A DNA stretch of 47,904 bases from GCA-2689995 sp964529325 (lineage in GTDB: Bacteria; Fidelibacterota; Marinisomatia; SCGC-AAA003-L08; GCA-2689995). Of this stretch, positions 36,694-45,107 are shown in pieces (position 1 is the first letter of the stretch; each line of letters opens with the position of its first letter). Made by a program: the position numbers and the translations under genes. The stretch lies in assembly GCA_964529325.1 (NCBI GenBank), contig CAZGWH010000010.1, forward strand, positions 1-47,904. Reading direction: 5' to 3'. The notes beneath the pieces are model-generated. The model saw only the letters and a program-made list of their open reading frames with translations, was not told where the DNA came from and ran no database searches.

Positions 36694-37776
36694 TTACTTT
36701 ATATATTCAAATCTTAAAAAATCGTTAAAATTAAGTCTAAAAACACCTGGTAAATTAAATACATTTATGATAGAAACTAAAGGAGTTCCCAAAATTTGAT
36801 AATCAGGTACAAACCCCCAAAACCGAGAATCGTAACTATTATCCCTATTATCACCCATGAAAAAATAATAATCATGTTTAATTTCATAACCTTCTAATTC
36901 TTTAACAAACTCACCATTTACTTTTAAATTATTATAAATATCTTGAGGGTGGTTTTTATAAACATCCCTAAAATCCCAAGGATTATAAATTCCATTTTTT
37001 CGATTTACCGATATTAAATTTTGAATATGACTTATTCTATCTTCATTTTGAAGACGGCGAACTTTTGCCTTATCCATAAATACACCCATTAACATGTATT
37101 TTAAAAAGCCTCGTGTTCTTCCTATTTCTTGGGGATCAATAACTGTAAAAGATTTATCTGAAATCGTAACTTCATTTCCATCTTGTACAAGTAATGTAAT
37201 CACCGAATTCCAATCATTAACCTCATTAAATACAATTTCCATTCCTTTATAAGGCACTGTGAAGGGTGATATATTATCTTTATTCCCATCAAATTTAGAG
37301 AATATTCCGGTCCCTTTTTCTGTAGATTGTTGCCGAATTTCATGTAAGTATTTTGCTTCTTCTGGGAATGGAAAATTTGCTTGGTTTATATAGATATCAC
37401 CGTTCTCTAATCCAATTAAATCTCCAGGAGTGCCAATGCACCTTTTTACATATTTTTGAAATGGATCTCTTGGAAATTCAAATATTGTTACATCACCCGA
37501 TTGAACTTCTTTATATTTGGGGAAACGAACCCATGGAACTTCAAAACCTACTCGAGTATATGGTAAACCAATCCAAGGCGGAGTTCTCATGCCATAAACA
37601 AATTTATTTCCTACTAACATATCACCTGTCATAATTGTATTTTCCATTGAACCTGTTGGAACAATATATATTTCAATTAGTGTAGATTTTATCGTAAAAG
37701 CGATAATGATTAAGGTTATTAATACTCTTAATTCGTACCAACCTTTGCTTGTTATTCCTAAAATTTTTTTATTCAT
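36694..37776 (-). CDS. lepB: Signal peptidase I
   Basis: Cleaves Sec signal peptides at the outer face of the inner membrane. 360 residues with a membrane anchor at about 15-35, catalytic Ser43 in IVPTGSMENTIMTGD, catalytic Lys111 in PRDPFQKYVKRCIGTPGD, and the C-terminal box FMGDNRDNSYDSRFWGFVP near residue 303. The stretch between the Lys box and the GDNR box is about 180 residues, much longer than in E. coli-like minimal forms, as in many FCB enzymes. ATG start, five bases after ggt. Confidence 0.95.
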   Translation of the reverse strand: MNKKILGITSKGWYELRVLITLIIIAFTIKSTLIEIYIVPTGSMENTIMTGDMLVGNKFVYGMRTPPWIGLPYTRVGFEVPWVRFPKYKEVQSGDVTIFEFPRDPFQKYVKRCIGTPGDLIGLENGDIYINQANFPFPEEAKYLHEIRQQSTEKGTGIFSKFDGNKDNISPFTVPYKGMEIVFNEVNDWNSVITLLVQDGNEVTISDKSFTVIDPQEIGRTRGFLKYMLMGVFMDKAKVRRLQNEDRISHIQNLISVNRKNGIYNPWDFRDVYKNHPQDIYNNLKVNGEFVKELEGYEIKHDYYFFMGDNRDNSYDSRFWGFVPDYQILGTPLVSIINVFNLPGVFRLNFNDFLRFEYIK

Positions 37777-37781
37777 AAAAT

Positions 37782-39479
37782 TTAATACGCTTTTGCTGAT
37801 GCGCCACTGCGACTATCTGAACTTGCTTGAATTAACCCATCTTCTAATTTCATTATACAATTCGCTTCACCAATAGACCTTCTAATTTTATACTGATGCC
37901 CCATTTCTGATAATGCATTTAAGGTTTCAATTGAAAATCCACTCGACTCAAATTGAATTTTATCTGGCAACCATTGATGATGAAATCGAGGTGAATTAAC
38001 CGCATCTTCGATTTCCATACCAAAATCAATAACATTCATAATGATCTGAGCTACAGTCGTAATAATTGTTGAACCACCCGGTGACCCGACAACTAAAAAT
38101 AATTCTCCATTTGGGCTTTCTACAATTGTTGGAGTCATTGAACTTAACATTCTTTTCCCTGATTGAATTGAATTTGCTTCAGCTCCCACTAATCCATAGG
38201 CATTCGGAACTCCTGGTTTTGCTGAGAAATCATCCATTTCATTATTTAATAAAAACCCTGCACCATCTACTGTAATTCCGTTACCAAACCAGCCATTTAC
38301 CGTTGTTGTAACACTTACCGCATTTCCATCTTTATCAACGACTGAGTAATGAGTTGTTTCTTCACTCTCATTTATGTCAAACGGAATATTACTATTAGAA
38401 ATTTCATTACTTATTGATGCATAGTCGTTATCAATTGAACTCCATCTTATATTTGAATAATCTTGAGAAATAAGTGTATCAATTGGAACATTAATAAAAT
38501 CCATATCACCTAAAAAATGTGAACGATCAGCATAAACTCTTCGTTCAGCCTCTGAAACTAAATGTATATGTTTTGCACTATGGTAATCAATTTCATTTAA
38601 TTTAATATTTTCAAGTTGATTTAAAATACCCGCAACGGCAATCCCGCCAGAAGATGCTGGAGGCATAGAATGAATTATATAATCTCTGTAAACAAATGAA
38701 ATCGGCTTTCGTTCAACGGGAGAATAATTTTTCAAATCATCCATTGAAATAAGCCCGTCTGTTCGATTCATACATGCAACAATTAATTCAGCAGTTTTAC
38801 CTGTATAAAATTCCTGAGATCCTTTACATGCAATGCGTGATAATGTTTTTCCTAAATCCTTTTGAATAAATTTCTCACCTACTTTAAAACCATTTTTTCG
38901 AGTAAAAATTTCTTTTGTAATTGGGTCATTACTTAAATAATTTTTATAATAATCTGAATTAAAATAACTCATATTTAGATAATCTAAATTAAACCCTTTT
39001 TTTGCAAGTTTAACAGATGGTTTCACAATTTTTTTCCACGATAAAGAACCGAATTTCTCATGTGCCATTCCAAAACCTGCTACACTTCCAGGAACACCCG
39101 TTGCCCAAGAAGTTTTCCAAGATTTCCCAGGAATTACATTTCCTTCTTCATCCAGGAACATATTTCTATTTGCTTTTAGAGGTGCAGTTTCTCTAAAATC
39201 GATAGTTGTAACTTCTCCATCAGCAGTTCGAATAACCATAAACCCACCACCACCAATATTACCAGCACCTGGATGAACAACTGCCAAAGCAAAGCCAACT
39301 CCAATTGCAGCATCTATTGCATTACCACCCTTTTCTAAAATATCAATACCCACTTGTGTTGCATATTCATTTGAACTTGATACCGCACCGTTATAACCAA
39401 CAGCACTTGGAAATCGAGCAAATAATATTTGAACAATTGATAAGCTAAATATTAATATTGAAATAACTAAATTTTTCAA
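37782..39479 (-). CDS. ggt: Gamma-glutamyltranspeptidase
   Basis: Periplasmic glutathione/gamma-glutamyl hydrolase and transferase. 565 residues with a signal peptide (LVISILIFSLSIVQILFA). The large-subunit start has GGNAIDAAIGVGFALAVVHP and GGGGFMVIR-type sequence. Autocleavage gives the small subunit with catalytic Thr in ETTHYSVVDKDGNAVSVT (about residue 370), followed by GSPGGSTI near residue 455. The start is TTG overlapping the rnhB-yraN stop (TTGA). Full-length and apparently functional. Confidence 0.96.
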   Translation of the reverse strand: MKNLVISILIFSLSIVQILFARFPSAVGYNGAVSSSNEYATQVGIDILEKGGNAIDAAIGVGFALAVVHPGAGNIGGGGFMVIRTADGEVTTIDFRETAPLKANRNMFLDEEGNVIPGKSWKTSWATGVPGSVAGFGMAHEKFGSLSWKKIVKPSVKLAKKGFNLDYLNMSYFNSDYYKNYLSNDPITKEIFTRKNGFKVGEKFIQKDLGKTLSRIACKGSQEFYTGKTAELIVACMNRTDGLISMDDLKNYSPVERKPISFVYRDYIIHSMPPASSGGIAVAGILNQLENIKLNEIDYHSAKHIHLVSEAERRVYADRSHFLGDMDFINVPIDTLISQDYSNIRWSSIDNDYASISNEISNSNIPFDINESEETTHYSVVDKDGNAVSVTTTVNGWFGNGITVDGAGFLLNNEMDDFSAKPGVPNAYGLVGAEANSIQSGKRMLSSMTPTIVESPNGELFLVVGSPGGSTIITTVAQIIMNVIDFGMEIEDAVNSPRFHHQWLPDKIQFESSGFSIETLNALSEMGHQYKIRRSIGEANCIMKLEDGLIQASSDSRSGASAKAY

Positions 39480-40456
39480 ATTGAAATTCCATTTTTTATT
39501 CTTGAAATATGTGGATTGTTGCCAAAAAAACGCACCGAAATTACATCAAATCGGATATCTCCACCGAACTCTTTCTCATCTAAATACATTCTAGAAACAG
39601 CCATTAATTTCTCTGCTTTTTTTTGTGTTATTCGTGAAGCAGGATTATCAAACTCTGATGGATTATAAATTGTTTTTACTTCCGAAAAAACTAACTCATC
39701 ATTTTCCATATGAATAATATCAATTTCACCAATTTTAGACACTAAATAATTCATTTCAATTATTTTATATCCCATTTTAATTATACTCACCCCTGCACAT
39801 TTTTCACCTAAAATCCCTAAATCACGATTATTCAACCCTTCAACAGAAATTAAATATTGATTTACAGGATTAAATGATTTTCGATGAATCGGCAAACTTC
39901 CAATTTCCATTATTGCTTCAAAATGCTTTTTTGTTCCGTAACCTTTATGATTTCTAAAACCATAATTAGGAAAAACTAAATCAAATTGAGACATAATCCT
40001 ATCTCGTGTTACTTTTGCAATTATTGACGCGGACGCAATTGATAATGACTTTGAATCTCCTTTTTTTATACATTGAATATCATAATGTTTAATAGGTACA
40101 GGATTTCCATCAATTAAAATAATTTCAGGTTTAGGATATACTTTACCAATAATTCGCTTAAAACATTCAATAGTTGCACCTAAAATATTTAATTTATCAA
40201 TTTCATCTTCCCATGAAATCTCAATAATAATTTTTAAGGCATTTTTTTGAATAACCTCAAACAGTTCATTTCTTTTAGTTTCACTCAGTTTTTTAGAATC
40301 ATTAATGTCTGCGTGATTCCAATTAGGAGGCAAAATTACACCAACAGCTACAACGGGTCCAGCAAGCGGTCCTCGCCCAGCCTCATCAATTCCTAAAATT
40401 ATCGTTTTATTAGTTTTCCGAAACTGAGAATCGAACTTAATTAATTTGTTTAACAT
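39476..40456 (-). CDS. rnhB: RNase HII fused to a YraN-type nuclease-fold domain
   Basis: 326 residues in one uninterrupted frame. Residues 1-205 are RNase HII: GIDEAGRGPLAGPVVAV near 22-38, DSKKLSETKR, IIAKVTRDRIM and the HKGYGTKKHFEAI block, with the acidic active site intact. Residues about 210-326 are a UPF0102/YraN domain: LGEKCAGVSIIKMGYKIIEMN, then GEIDIIHMENDELVFSEVKT, with the E-x-D...E-V-K nuclease-fold motif. The two genes are adjacent in many bacteria but are normally separate. RNase HII removes ribonucleotides from DNA; YraN is of uncertain function. The stop overlaps the ggt start by four bases. Confidence 0.93.
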   Translation of the reverse strand: MLNKLIKFDSQFRKTNKTIILGIDEAGRGPLAGPVVAVGVILPPNWNHADINDSKKLSETKRNELFEVIQKNALKIIIEISWEDEIDKLNILGATIECFKRIIGKVYPKPEIILIDGNPVPIKHYDIQCIKKGDSKSLSIASASIIAKVTRDRIMSQFDLVFPNYGFRNHKGYGTKKHFEAIMEIGSLPIHRKSFNPVNQYLISVEGLNNRDLGILGEKCAGVSIIKMGYKIIEMNYLVSKIGEIDIIHMENDELVFSEVKTIYNPSEFDNPASRITQKKAEKLMAVSRMYLDEKEFGGDIRFDVISVRFFGNNPHISRIKNGISI

Positions 40457-40543
40457 AATTGATTTTAGTTATCTCCAATTCATCTCAATAATTTAATTTA
40501 TATTATTACTTAGATTCAATTAGAGATAAAAATCAAAAAAAAA

Positions 40544-42247
40544 TTATCGTTTTATTCTTAACCCTTTATCTTCATTAATAAAAATCCAAGCAGCAATTTT
40601 ACCTATTTCAAATGAATTTTTAATATCCCAATACTGAATTCCATGATGGTATCGAGAGCTTGAATCATGTTGGGGAATAGTATTTATCTCATCTAATATT
40701 TTATTAAATCTATTTAACCACATTTTAATGTTTTGTTCACGTAAATCGACCCAACCAGCATATGCCCATTTTTCTCTTTCAATATTATCCATTTTAATAA
40801 AAGAACGGCCTAATTGAGTTGGTATTTTAACATTTGGTCCACGTAAAATACTATTACCATCTTTTAATAAAATGGGCAACCCAATTGATATTATTTGTGA
40901 CCTTATTTTTTTATTTTTCGAAATTTCTACATTTAAATAGTCTGTTAATTCAATAGATGAAAATGTATTGATTTTATTTATATCTTTACAAACTAATTTA
41001 ATTAAATGAGCTTCGTAAAGTATTTTTGACAATCGTGGAGGTCCTAAAATTTCAAATGCAACAGATTCAATATTAAATTTATTTTGAAGGTTTTTCATTT
41101 CTTCAATCGCTTGATGTCTCATATAGCCAGCTCTATAAGTTGGCCCCATTATTGCATTATCTAGCGCATTTATTATATCTCTACCTGTATTATCTCCTTG
41201 AATTTCCATTATTGCGTTTGTGGCAATTTCCTCAGGAGTTACAAATTCCATTTGCCCAGTTGATGTAATTGTTTCAAACTCTCCAAGTGAAAATGTACCA
41301 TTTTCCCCCGTATCAATATATACTGATTTCAATGTTTCATCTACTGCATCCCAATTCTGATTACCTTCAAAATAAAATTTGTCTGATAATTTTTCAGCAT
41401 TTTCTAGCTGACAATCAAATAAATTTATTGGTTTTCCATTCTTTTTTATTTCTCCACAACCAATTTTTTTCCAAGCTATTGCTGCTGCTGGTTTTAGTTC
41501 TTTTACAATTGGCCCATCAGGAGTTCTACCCATTAAAAAAAGTAAAAGTGTATGTGCTCCTGCAAGAGAAGTTTTACTTAATAATACGCGAGAGGGTCGT
41601 TCTTCACTATGTGTATATGGTATATTTAAACCCATGCCACCTGTACCTGTTGTACCTATTTTTAAATATACACCTGTTTTATTTTCTACCATACTCGCAT
41701 GTAAAATTTGAATATGCCTAATAAGTTGAGGAATATATAAAGTTGTGAGCATCTTTTCAATTTCAAATGTCAAGTTACCTGTTAAACTATTTGATTTTTG
41801 CGCTTCAATTAAACTCTGTTTTAAATTATAATACCCATTATAAATATCTTGATATGCAAGACCTGTTGCAGAATTTACAGAATCAATAATTATATTTGGT
41901 TTATGTTTTGAAATAACCCTGTTCAAAAATGAAGATTTCATAACTTCATCATCAAAAGATTCCATTGCATCTTGTAATAATGCTTGTCTATGATTTTGAC
42001 AATCCATTATTTCATTTCGTGTTAAATCTTTTAAACTTTGACGCACAAAAATATTCCCCCATTCAGGAGTCAATTTCACTTTTATACATTCTTTTTGAAT
42101 TTCTTTACAAGCATCTAATGCTTCTTTTTCTTGCAAGGATAGGATTATTATTTCTTTTGGTTTATGTAATACTAATTTTCGTAAGATTGCCATTCCTACT
42201 AACCCCCAACCTCCTAAAATCAATATTTTTTTATTTCTAATATCCAT
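40544..42247 (-). CDS. Large Rossmann-fold protein of unknown function, SDR-like
   Basis: 567 residues. The N-terminus KILILGGWGLVGMAILRKLV (8-27) is an NAD(P)-binding GxxGxxG site. An insertion-rich middle holds IGTTGTGGMGLNIPYTHSEE at about 198-217 and VLLSKTSLAGAHTLLLFLMG, reminiscent of the Ser and Lys positions of extended short-chain dehydrogenases, though no clear YxxxK is visible. The C-terminal 250 residues show no motif I know. It is the last gene of the oxidoreductase-kinase operon and overlaps ptb by 11 bases, which suggests a role in the same acyl or keto-acid pathway. That link is inference. Confidence 0.6.
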   Translation of the reverse strand: MDIRNKKILILGGWGLVGMAILRKLVLHKPKEIIILSLQEKEALDACKEIQKECIKVKLTPEWGNIFVRQSLKDLTRNEIMDCQNHRQALLQDAMESFDDEVMKSSFLNRVISKHKPNIIIDSVNSATGLAYQDIYNGYYNLKQSLIEAQKSNSLTGNLTFEIEKMLTTLYIPQLIRHIQILHASMVENKTGVYLKIGTTGTGGMGLNIPYTHSEERPSRVLLSKTSLAGAHTLLLFLMGRTPDGPIVKELKPAAAIAWKKIGCGEIKKNGKPINLFDCQLENAEKLSDKFYFEGNQNWDAVDETLKSVYIDTGENGTFSLGEFETITSTGQMEFVTPEEIATNAIMEIQGDNTGRDIINALDNAIMGPTYRAGYMRHQAIEEMKNLQNKFNIESVAFEILGPPRLSKILYEAHLIKLVCKDINKINTFSSIELTDYLNVEISKNKKIRSQIISIGLPILLKDGNSILRGPNVKIPTQLGRSFIKMDNIEREKWAYAGWVDLREQNIKMWLNRFNKILDEINTIPQHDSSSRYHHGIQYWDIKNSFEIGKIAAWIFINEDKGLRIKR

Positions 42248-43234
42248 AATTTCCTTTTTGAAGCATTAATAAACTTAACGCAATTGAATTTAATTTTGTA
42301 ATTTTTCTGTCTGATCTTGATAATAATACTATTGGGCATTTCGCACCTAAAATGACACCACCACCATTTGCACCACCAGCGGACATTAATGCTTTTACTA
42401 TCATATTTGATGTTGAAATTGATGGCCCTATCAATACATCAATTTTACCTGAAATTTTAGATTTAATTCTCTTTTTTATTGCAGATTTTTTTGAAATTGC
42501 AACATCAAACGAAATTGGTCCTTCAACATTGAATTGCGTCTCATTTTTATATTTTTGAAAAATTGAATCTGCTAATATTGTTTCAGGTAATTTCTTATTA
42601 ATTTTTTCTATCAATGCTAAAATTCCGATATTAGGTTTAGAAATATTTAAATAATTTGAAAATGTAATACAATTAGATAAAATAGAATCCAAAATCTTTT
42701 CATTTATTGAAATATTTACTCCTCCATCGCTTATTAACAATAATTTATGATAAAATAAAGATTCTATTACTGCAATATGTGATANNNNNNNNNNNNNNNN
42801 NNNNNNNNNNNNNNNNNNNNNNNNNNNNNNNNNNNNNNNNNNNNNNNNNNNNNNNNNNNNNNNNNNNNNNNNNNNNNNNNNNNNCTTATTAACAATAATT
42901 TATGATAAAATAAAGATTCTATTACTGCAATATGTGATAAGTTTTTATTTTTTTTTATACCATAATTTGAATCCAAAACAATTTTCATTAAGGATGATGT
43001 ATCTATATCACCTTTCATAAGTATTTGACAATCATCATCTTTTATAGCATTTACTGCCTCTATAATTGCACTTTGATTTGAGGAAGAAAAAAAGGGGACA
43101 GGAATTATCCATCCTAATCCTTTTGCTTCATTTAATAATTCATTTAAATAATTTGATTTGGGGTTTACTACTGCTAATCGTACAGGGGGCTGAGAATTTA
43201 TTTGACTATAAATTTCAGAATAAGACTTTATCAT
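42237..43234 (-). CDS. ptb: Phosphate butyryltransferase, interrupted by an artefactual N gap
   Basis: Converts acyl-CoA (butyryl or branched-chain) to acyl-phosphate. The frame is split by 100 N at 42785..42884, but the 55 bases on each side are identical. Collapsing the duplicate and the Ns gives 843 bases, 281 codons in frame, that is one 280-residue protein. It has QILMKGDIDTSSLMKIVLDS, LSHIAVIES, LLLISDGGVNISIN across the junction, VEGPISFDVAISKKSA, and the end PIVLLSRSDRKITKLNSIAL, all typical of PTB. ATG overlaps the buk stop (ATGA). Confidence 0.9.
42730..42784. repeat. Left copy of a 55-base duplication at a contig end
   Basis: These 55 bases, beginning cttattaacaa and ending tgtgata, run up to the N block and are repeated exactly at 42885..42939. 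Duplication ending precisely at both sides of a gap marks overlapping contig ends, not a biological repeat. Confidence 0.95.
42785..42884. other. Scaffold gap of 100 N, probably zero or negative in reality
   Basis: A run of exactly 100 N, the default size for a gap of unknown length. The flanking 55 bases are identical and fusing them restores an intact ptb frame, so no sequence is likely to be missing. Confidence 0.95.
42885..42939. repeat. Right copy of the 55-base duplication at a contig end
   Basis: Exact copy of 42730..42784, starting at the first base after the N block. It encodes the same HIAVIESLFYHKLLLI segment of ptb in the same frame. Confidence 0.95.
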
Positions 43235-44283
43235 GAGTGATATTTCTTCACGATTGACGGATTTTTAATTGCATTTATTCCTCCAAAGACAAGAGCATCC
43301 AGCTCAAATGAACCTGGAAAAATAATTACATTTGAAAAATATTTACATTTCTTCTTTATTTTATAGGTGAACTTTTTTGATAAACATAGTCCTCCAGTTA
43401 AAATCAAACTATCTACCACACCATCTAGAACACCAAAAGCACTTCCAATTTCTTTACAAATTTGATAAATCATTGAATCATAAATTAATTTCACATATGA
43501 ATTTAAATACATTTTTTCTTCAACTATTCGTAAATCATTTGTATTTAAATATCCCATAAACCCACTATTTTTAGAAAATAATTTGATTAACTGAGTTTCA
43601 GTTAATTTATTTTTAAAAAATAAATCTAATAATCCCTGTAATGGAATTGAGCCTGCACGTTCGATTGAAAACGGTCCCATCCCTAATAATGCATCATTTA
43701 CATCAATAATGTTATTATTCACAATAGATGCAATTGAAAACCCACTACCTAAATGAGCAACTACAAATTTACCTCTTTGTGGTATAATTTTTAATTTTTT
43801 TTCTGCTTTCCTAACACAATACTTAATATTTAATGAATGACTTCTACTTTTTCTCTCAATACCAGGTATTCCAGATATTCTCGCTTCTGGAATAAAATCA
43901 TCACTCGTAACTGGATCTACAATAAAAGAGGGACAGTAATAAAATCTAGAAATTTTATCTGCTAATATTGCACCTAAATTAGAAGAATGTTTGGAGTATT
44001 TTTGATTGTAATAATCGGATAACATTTCATCATTGATACCATATATACCTGATTTTAATGGCTTTAAAGGTCCACCTCTTCCAATAACTACATCTAATTT
44101 TGAAATATTTGAAAGGTATGGCTCTATCAATGAGAATCTAAACTTAACCTGATCATAAATATTTCCTTGCAATTCAGATTGAGTATGTTCAATTCTCCTA
44201 TTCCAAATTTTAATATCATTTTCATAATATCCAAATTCAGTACTAGTAGATCCTGGATTTATAGAAAAACAGTAGAAAACTAA
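43231..44283 (-). CDS. buk: Butyrate kinase, start codon unclear
   Basis: Makes ATP from acyl-phosphate (butyryl or branched-chain). The first standard start, a TTG at 44172, would miss the first 37 residues. The frame continues upstream through VFYCFSINPGSTSTEFGYYE, which contains the conserved INPGSTST phosphate loop of the acetate/butyrate kinase family. It reaches a stop at 44296..44298 without ATG, GTG, TTG or CTG. I set the start at the TTA at 44281..44283, two bases after the upstream stop, giving 350 residues, the usual length; GTT at 44278..44280 is equally possible. Downstream motifs include GRGGPLKPLKSGIY, VAHLGSGFSIAS, GVDG-like GVLDGVVDSLILTGG. A base error is a real alternative. 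Confidence 0.88.
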   Translation of the reverse strand, partial: LVFYCFSINPGSTSTEFGYYENDIKIWNRRIEHTQSELQGNIYDQVKFRFSLIEPYLSNISKLDVVIGRGGPLKPLKSGIYGINDEMLSDYYNQKYSKHSSNLGAILADKISRFYYCPSFIVDPVTSDDFIPEARISGIPGIERKSRSHSLNIKYCVRKAEKKLKIIPQRGKFVVAHLGSGFSIASIVNNNIIDVNDALLGMGPFSIERAGSIPLQGLLDLFFKNKLTETQLIKLFSKNSGFMGYLNTNDLRIVEEKMYLNSYVKLIYDSMIYQICKEIGSAFGVLDGVVDSLILTGGLCLSKKFTYKIKKKCKYFSNVIIFPGSFELDALVFGGINAIKNPSIVKKYHS

Positions 44284-44285
44284 TC

Positions 44286-44543
44286 CTAATCTTCTTCAGA
44301 AAACGAAGACATTATAGCATTAGAACAAAATAAATTAACTTTATATTCGTCTAATTTTTCATTTAGTAAATTGTAATGTTCAACTTCCATTGCTGCCAAT
44401 TTAATTAAAAATTGTTTTAATTTTGGATCTGTAATTCTTTCAGATGCTTCTAAATAATAATCATAGGCATCCTTTTCTTCATTTATGGCAAATTGAAGGA
44501 TTTCTTCAATTGTACTAAATTCTGGTATATGTGAATGAGCCAT
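44286..44543 (-). CDS. Small rubrerythrin/ferritin-like protein
   Basis: 85 residues, essentially one two-helix half of a ferritin-like bundle. Helix A has EEILQFAINEEKDAYDYYLE and helix B has KLKQFLIKLAAMEVEHYNLL, giving the E...Y and ExxH iron-ligand pattern. A full four-helix bundle would need dimerisation. The short tail contains a lone Cys. It lies between the oxidoreductase gamma subunit and butyrate kinase. In oxygen-sensitive metabolism such proteins often scavenge peroxide or store iron; here that is inferred from position. Confidence 0.8.
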   Translation of the reverse strand: MAHSHIPEFSTIEEILQFAINEEKDAYDYYLEASERITDPKLKQFLIKLAAMEVEHYNLLNEKLDEYKVNLFCSNAIMSSFSEED

Positions 44544-44557
44544 TGTATTCTCCTTAA

Positions 44558-45106
44558 TTATATAGCAAGATTAAAAATTAATTCACCTCCGCAGATTAAT
44601 GCTTTTTTATTTAAATTAATCATATGGTGATGTCTTTTAGGTAAAACTTTTTCTAATGCTTTTAAAATAGAATCAACTTTAATAATCGAATTCGATGCTA
44701 AATATGAACCTAAAATAATCATATTCATTATTTTCTTATTTTCCAGTTTAACTGATTCTTCTAGTGCCGGAATACTAAATGTATCTATATCTTTTCTGCT
44801 AGGTGGGTTTATTATATTATTTGATTCATAAATAATTTTCCCACCTGGTTTTACTGTACATTCAAATTTATCCATTGAAGGTTGATTTAAAATAATTATC
44901 GAATCAAATGTATTAATTATTGGTGAACTTATTCTTTTATCTGAAATTATAACTGTGCAATTAGCCGTACCACCTCTCATTTCAGGACCATAACTTGGCA
45001 TCCATACAACTTGTTTATTTTCTATCATTCCTGCATAAGCAATTGTCATACCCATTGATAAAACACCTTGTCCTCCAAACCCTGCTATTAAAATTTCCTC
45101 AGTCAT
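44558..45106 (-). CDS. 2-oxoacid:ferredoxin oxidoreductase, gamma subunit
   Basis: 182 residues of the POR/KOR gamma family. The N-terminus has ILIAGFGGQGVLSMGMTIAYAG-type sequence (GFGGQG at about 8-13), then VVWMPSYGPEMRGGTANCTV and ISDKRISSPI. The subunit binds the CoA substrate region in characterised complexes. It follows the beta gene by one base. Together with the alpha, beta and ferredoxin-like genes it forms a four-subunit enzyme. Confidence 0.93.
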   Translation of the reverse strand: MTEEILIAGFGGQGVLSMGMTIAYAGMIENKQVVWMPSYGPEMRGGTANCTVIISDKRISSPIINTFDSIIILNQPSMDKFECTVKPGGKIIYESNNIINPPSRKDIDTFSIPALEESVKLENKKIMNMIILGSYLASNSIIKVDSILKALEKVLPKRHHHMINLNKKALICGGELIFNLAI

Positions 45107-45107
45107 T

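Noticed and set aside
42237..43234. Two separate partial phosphate butyryltransferase genes or a tandem duplication
   Set aside because: The halves join in frame when the identical 55-base contig ends are merged, giving one normal gene.
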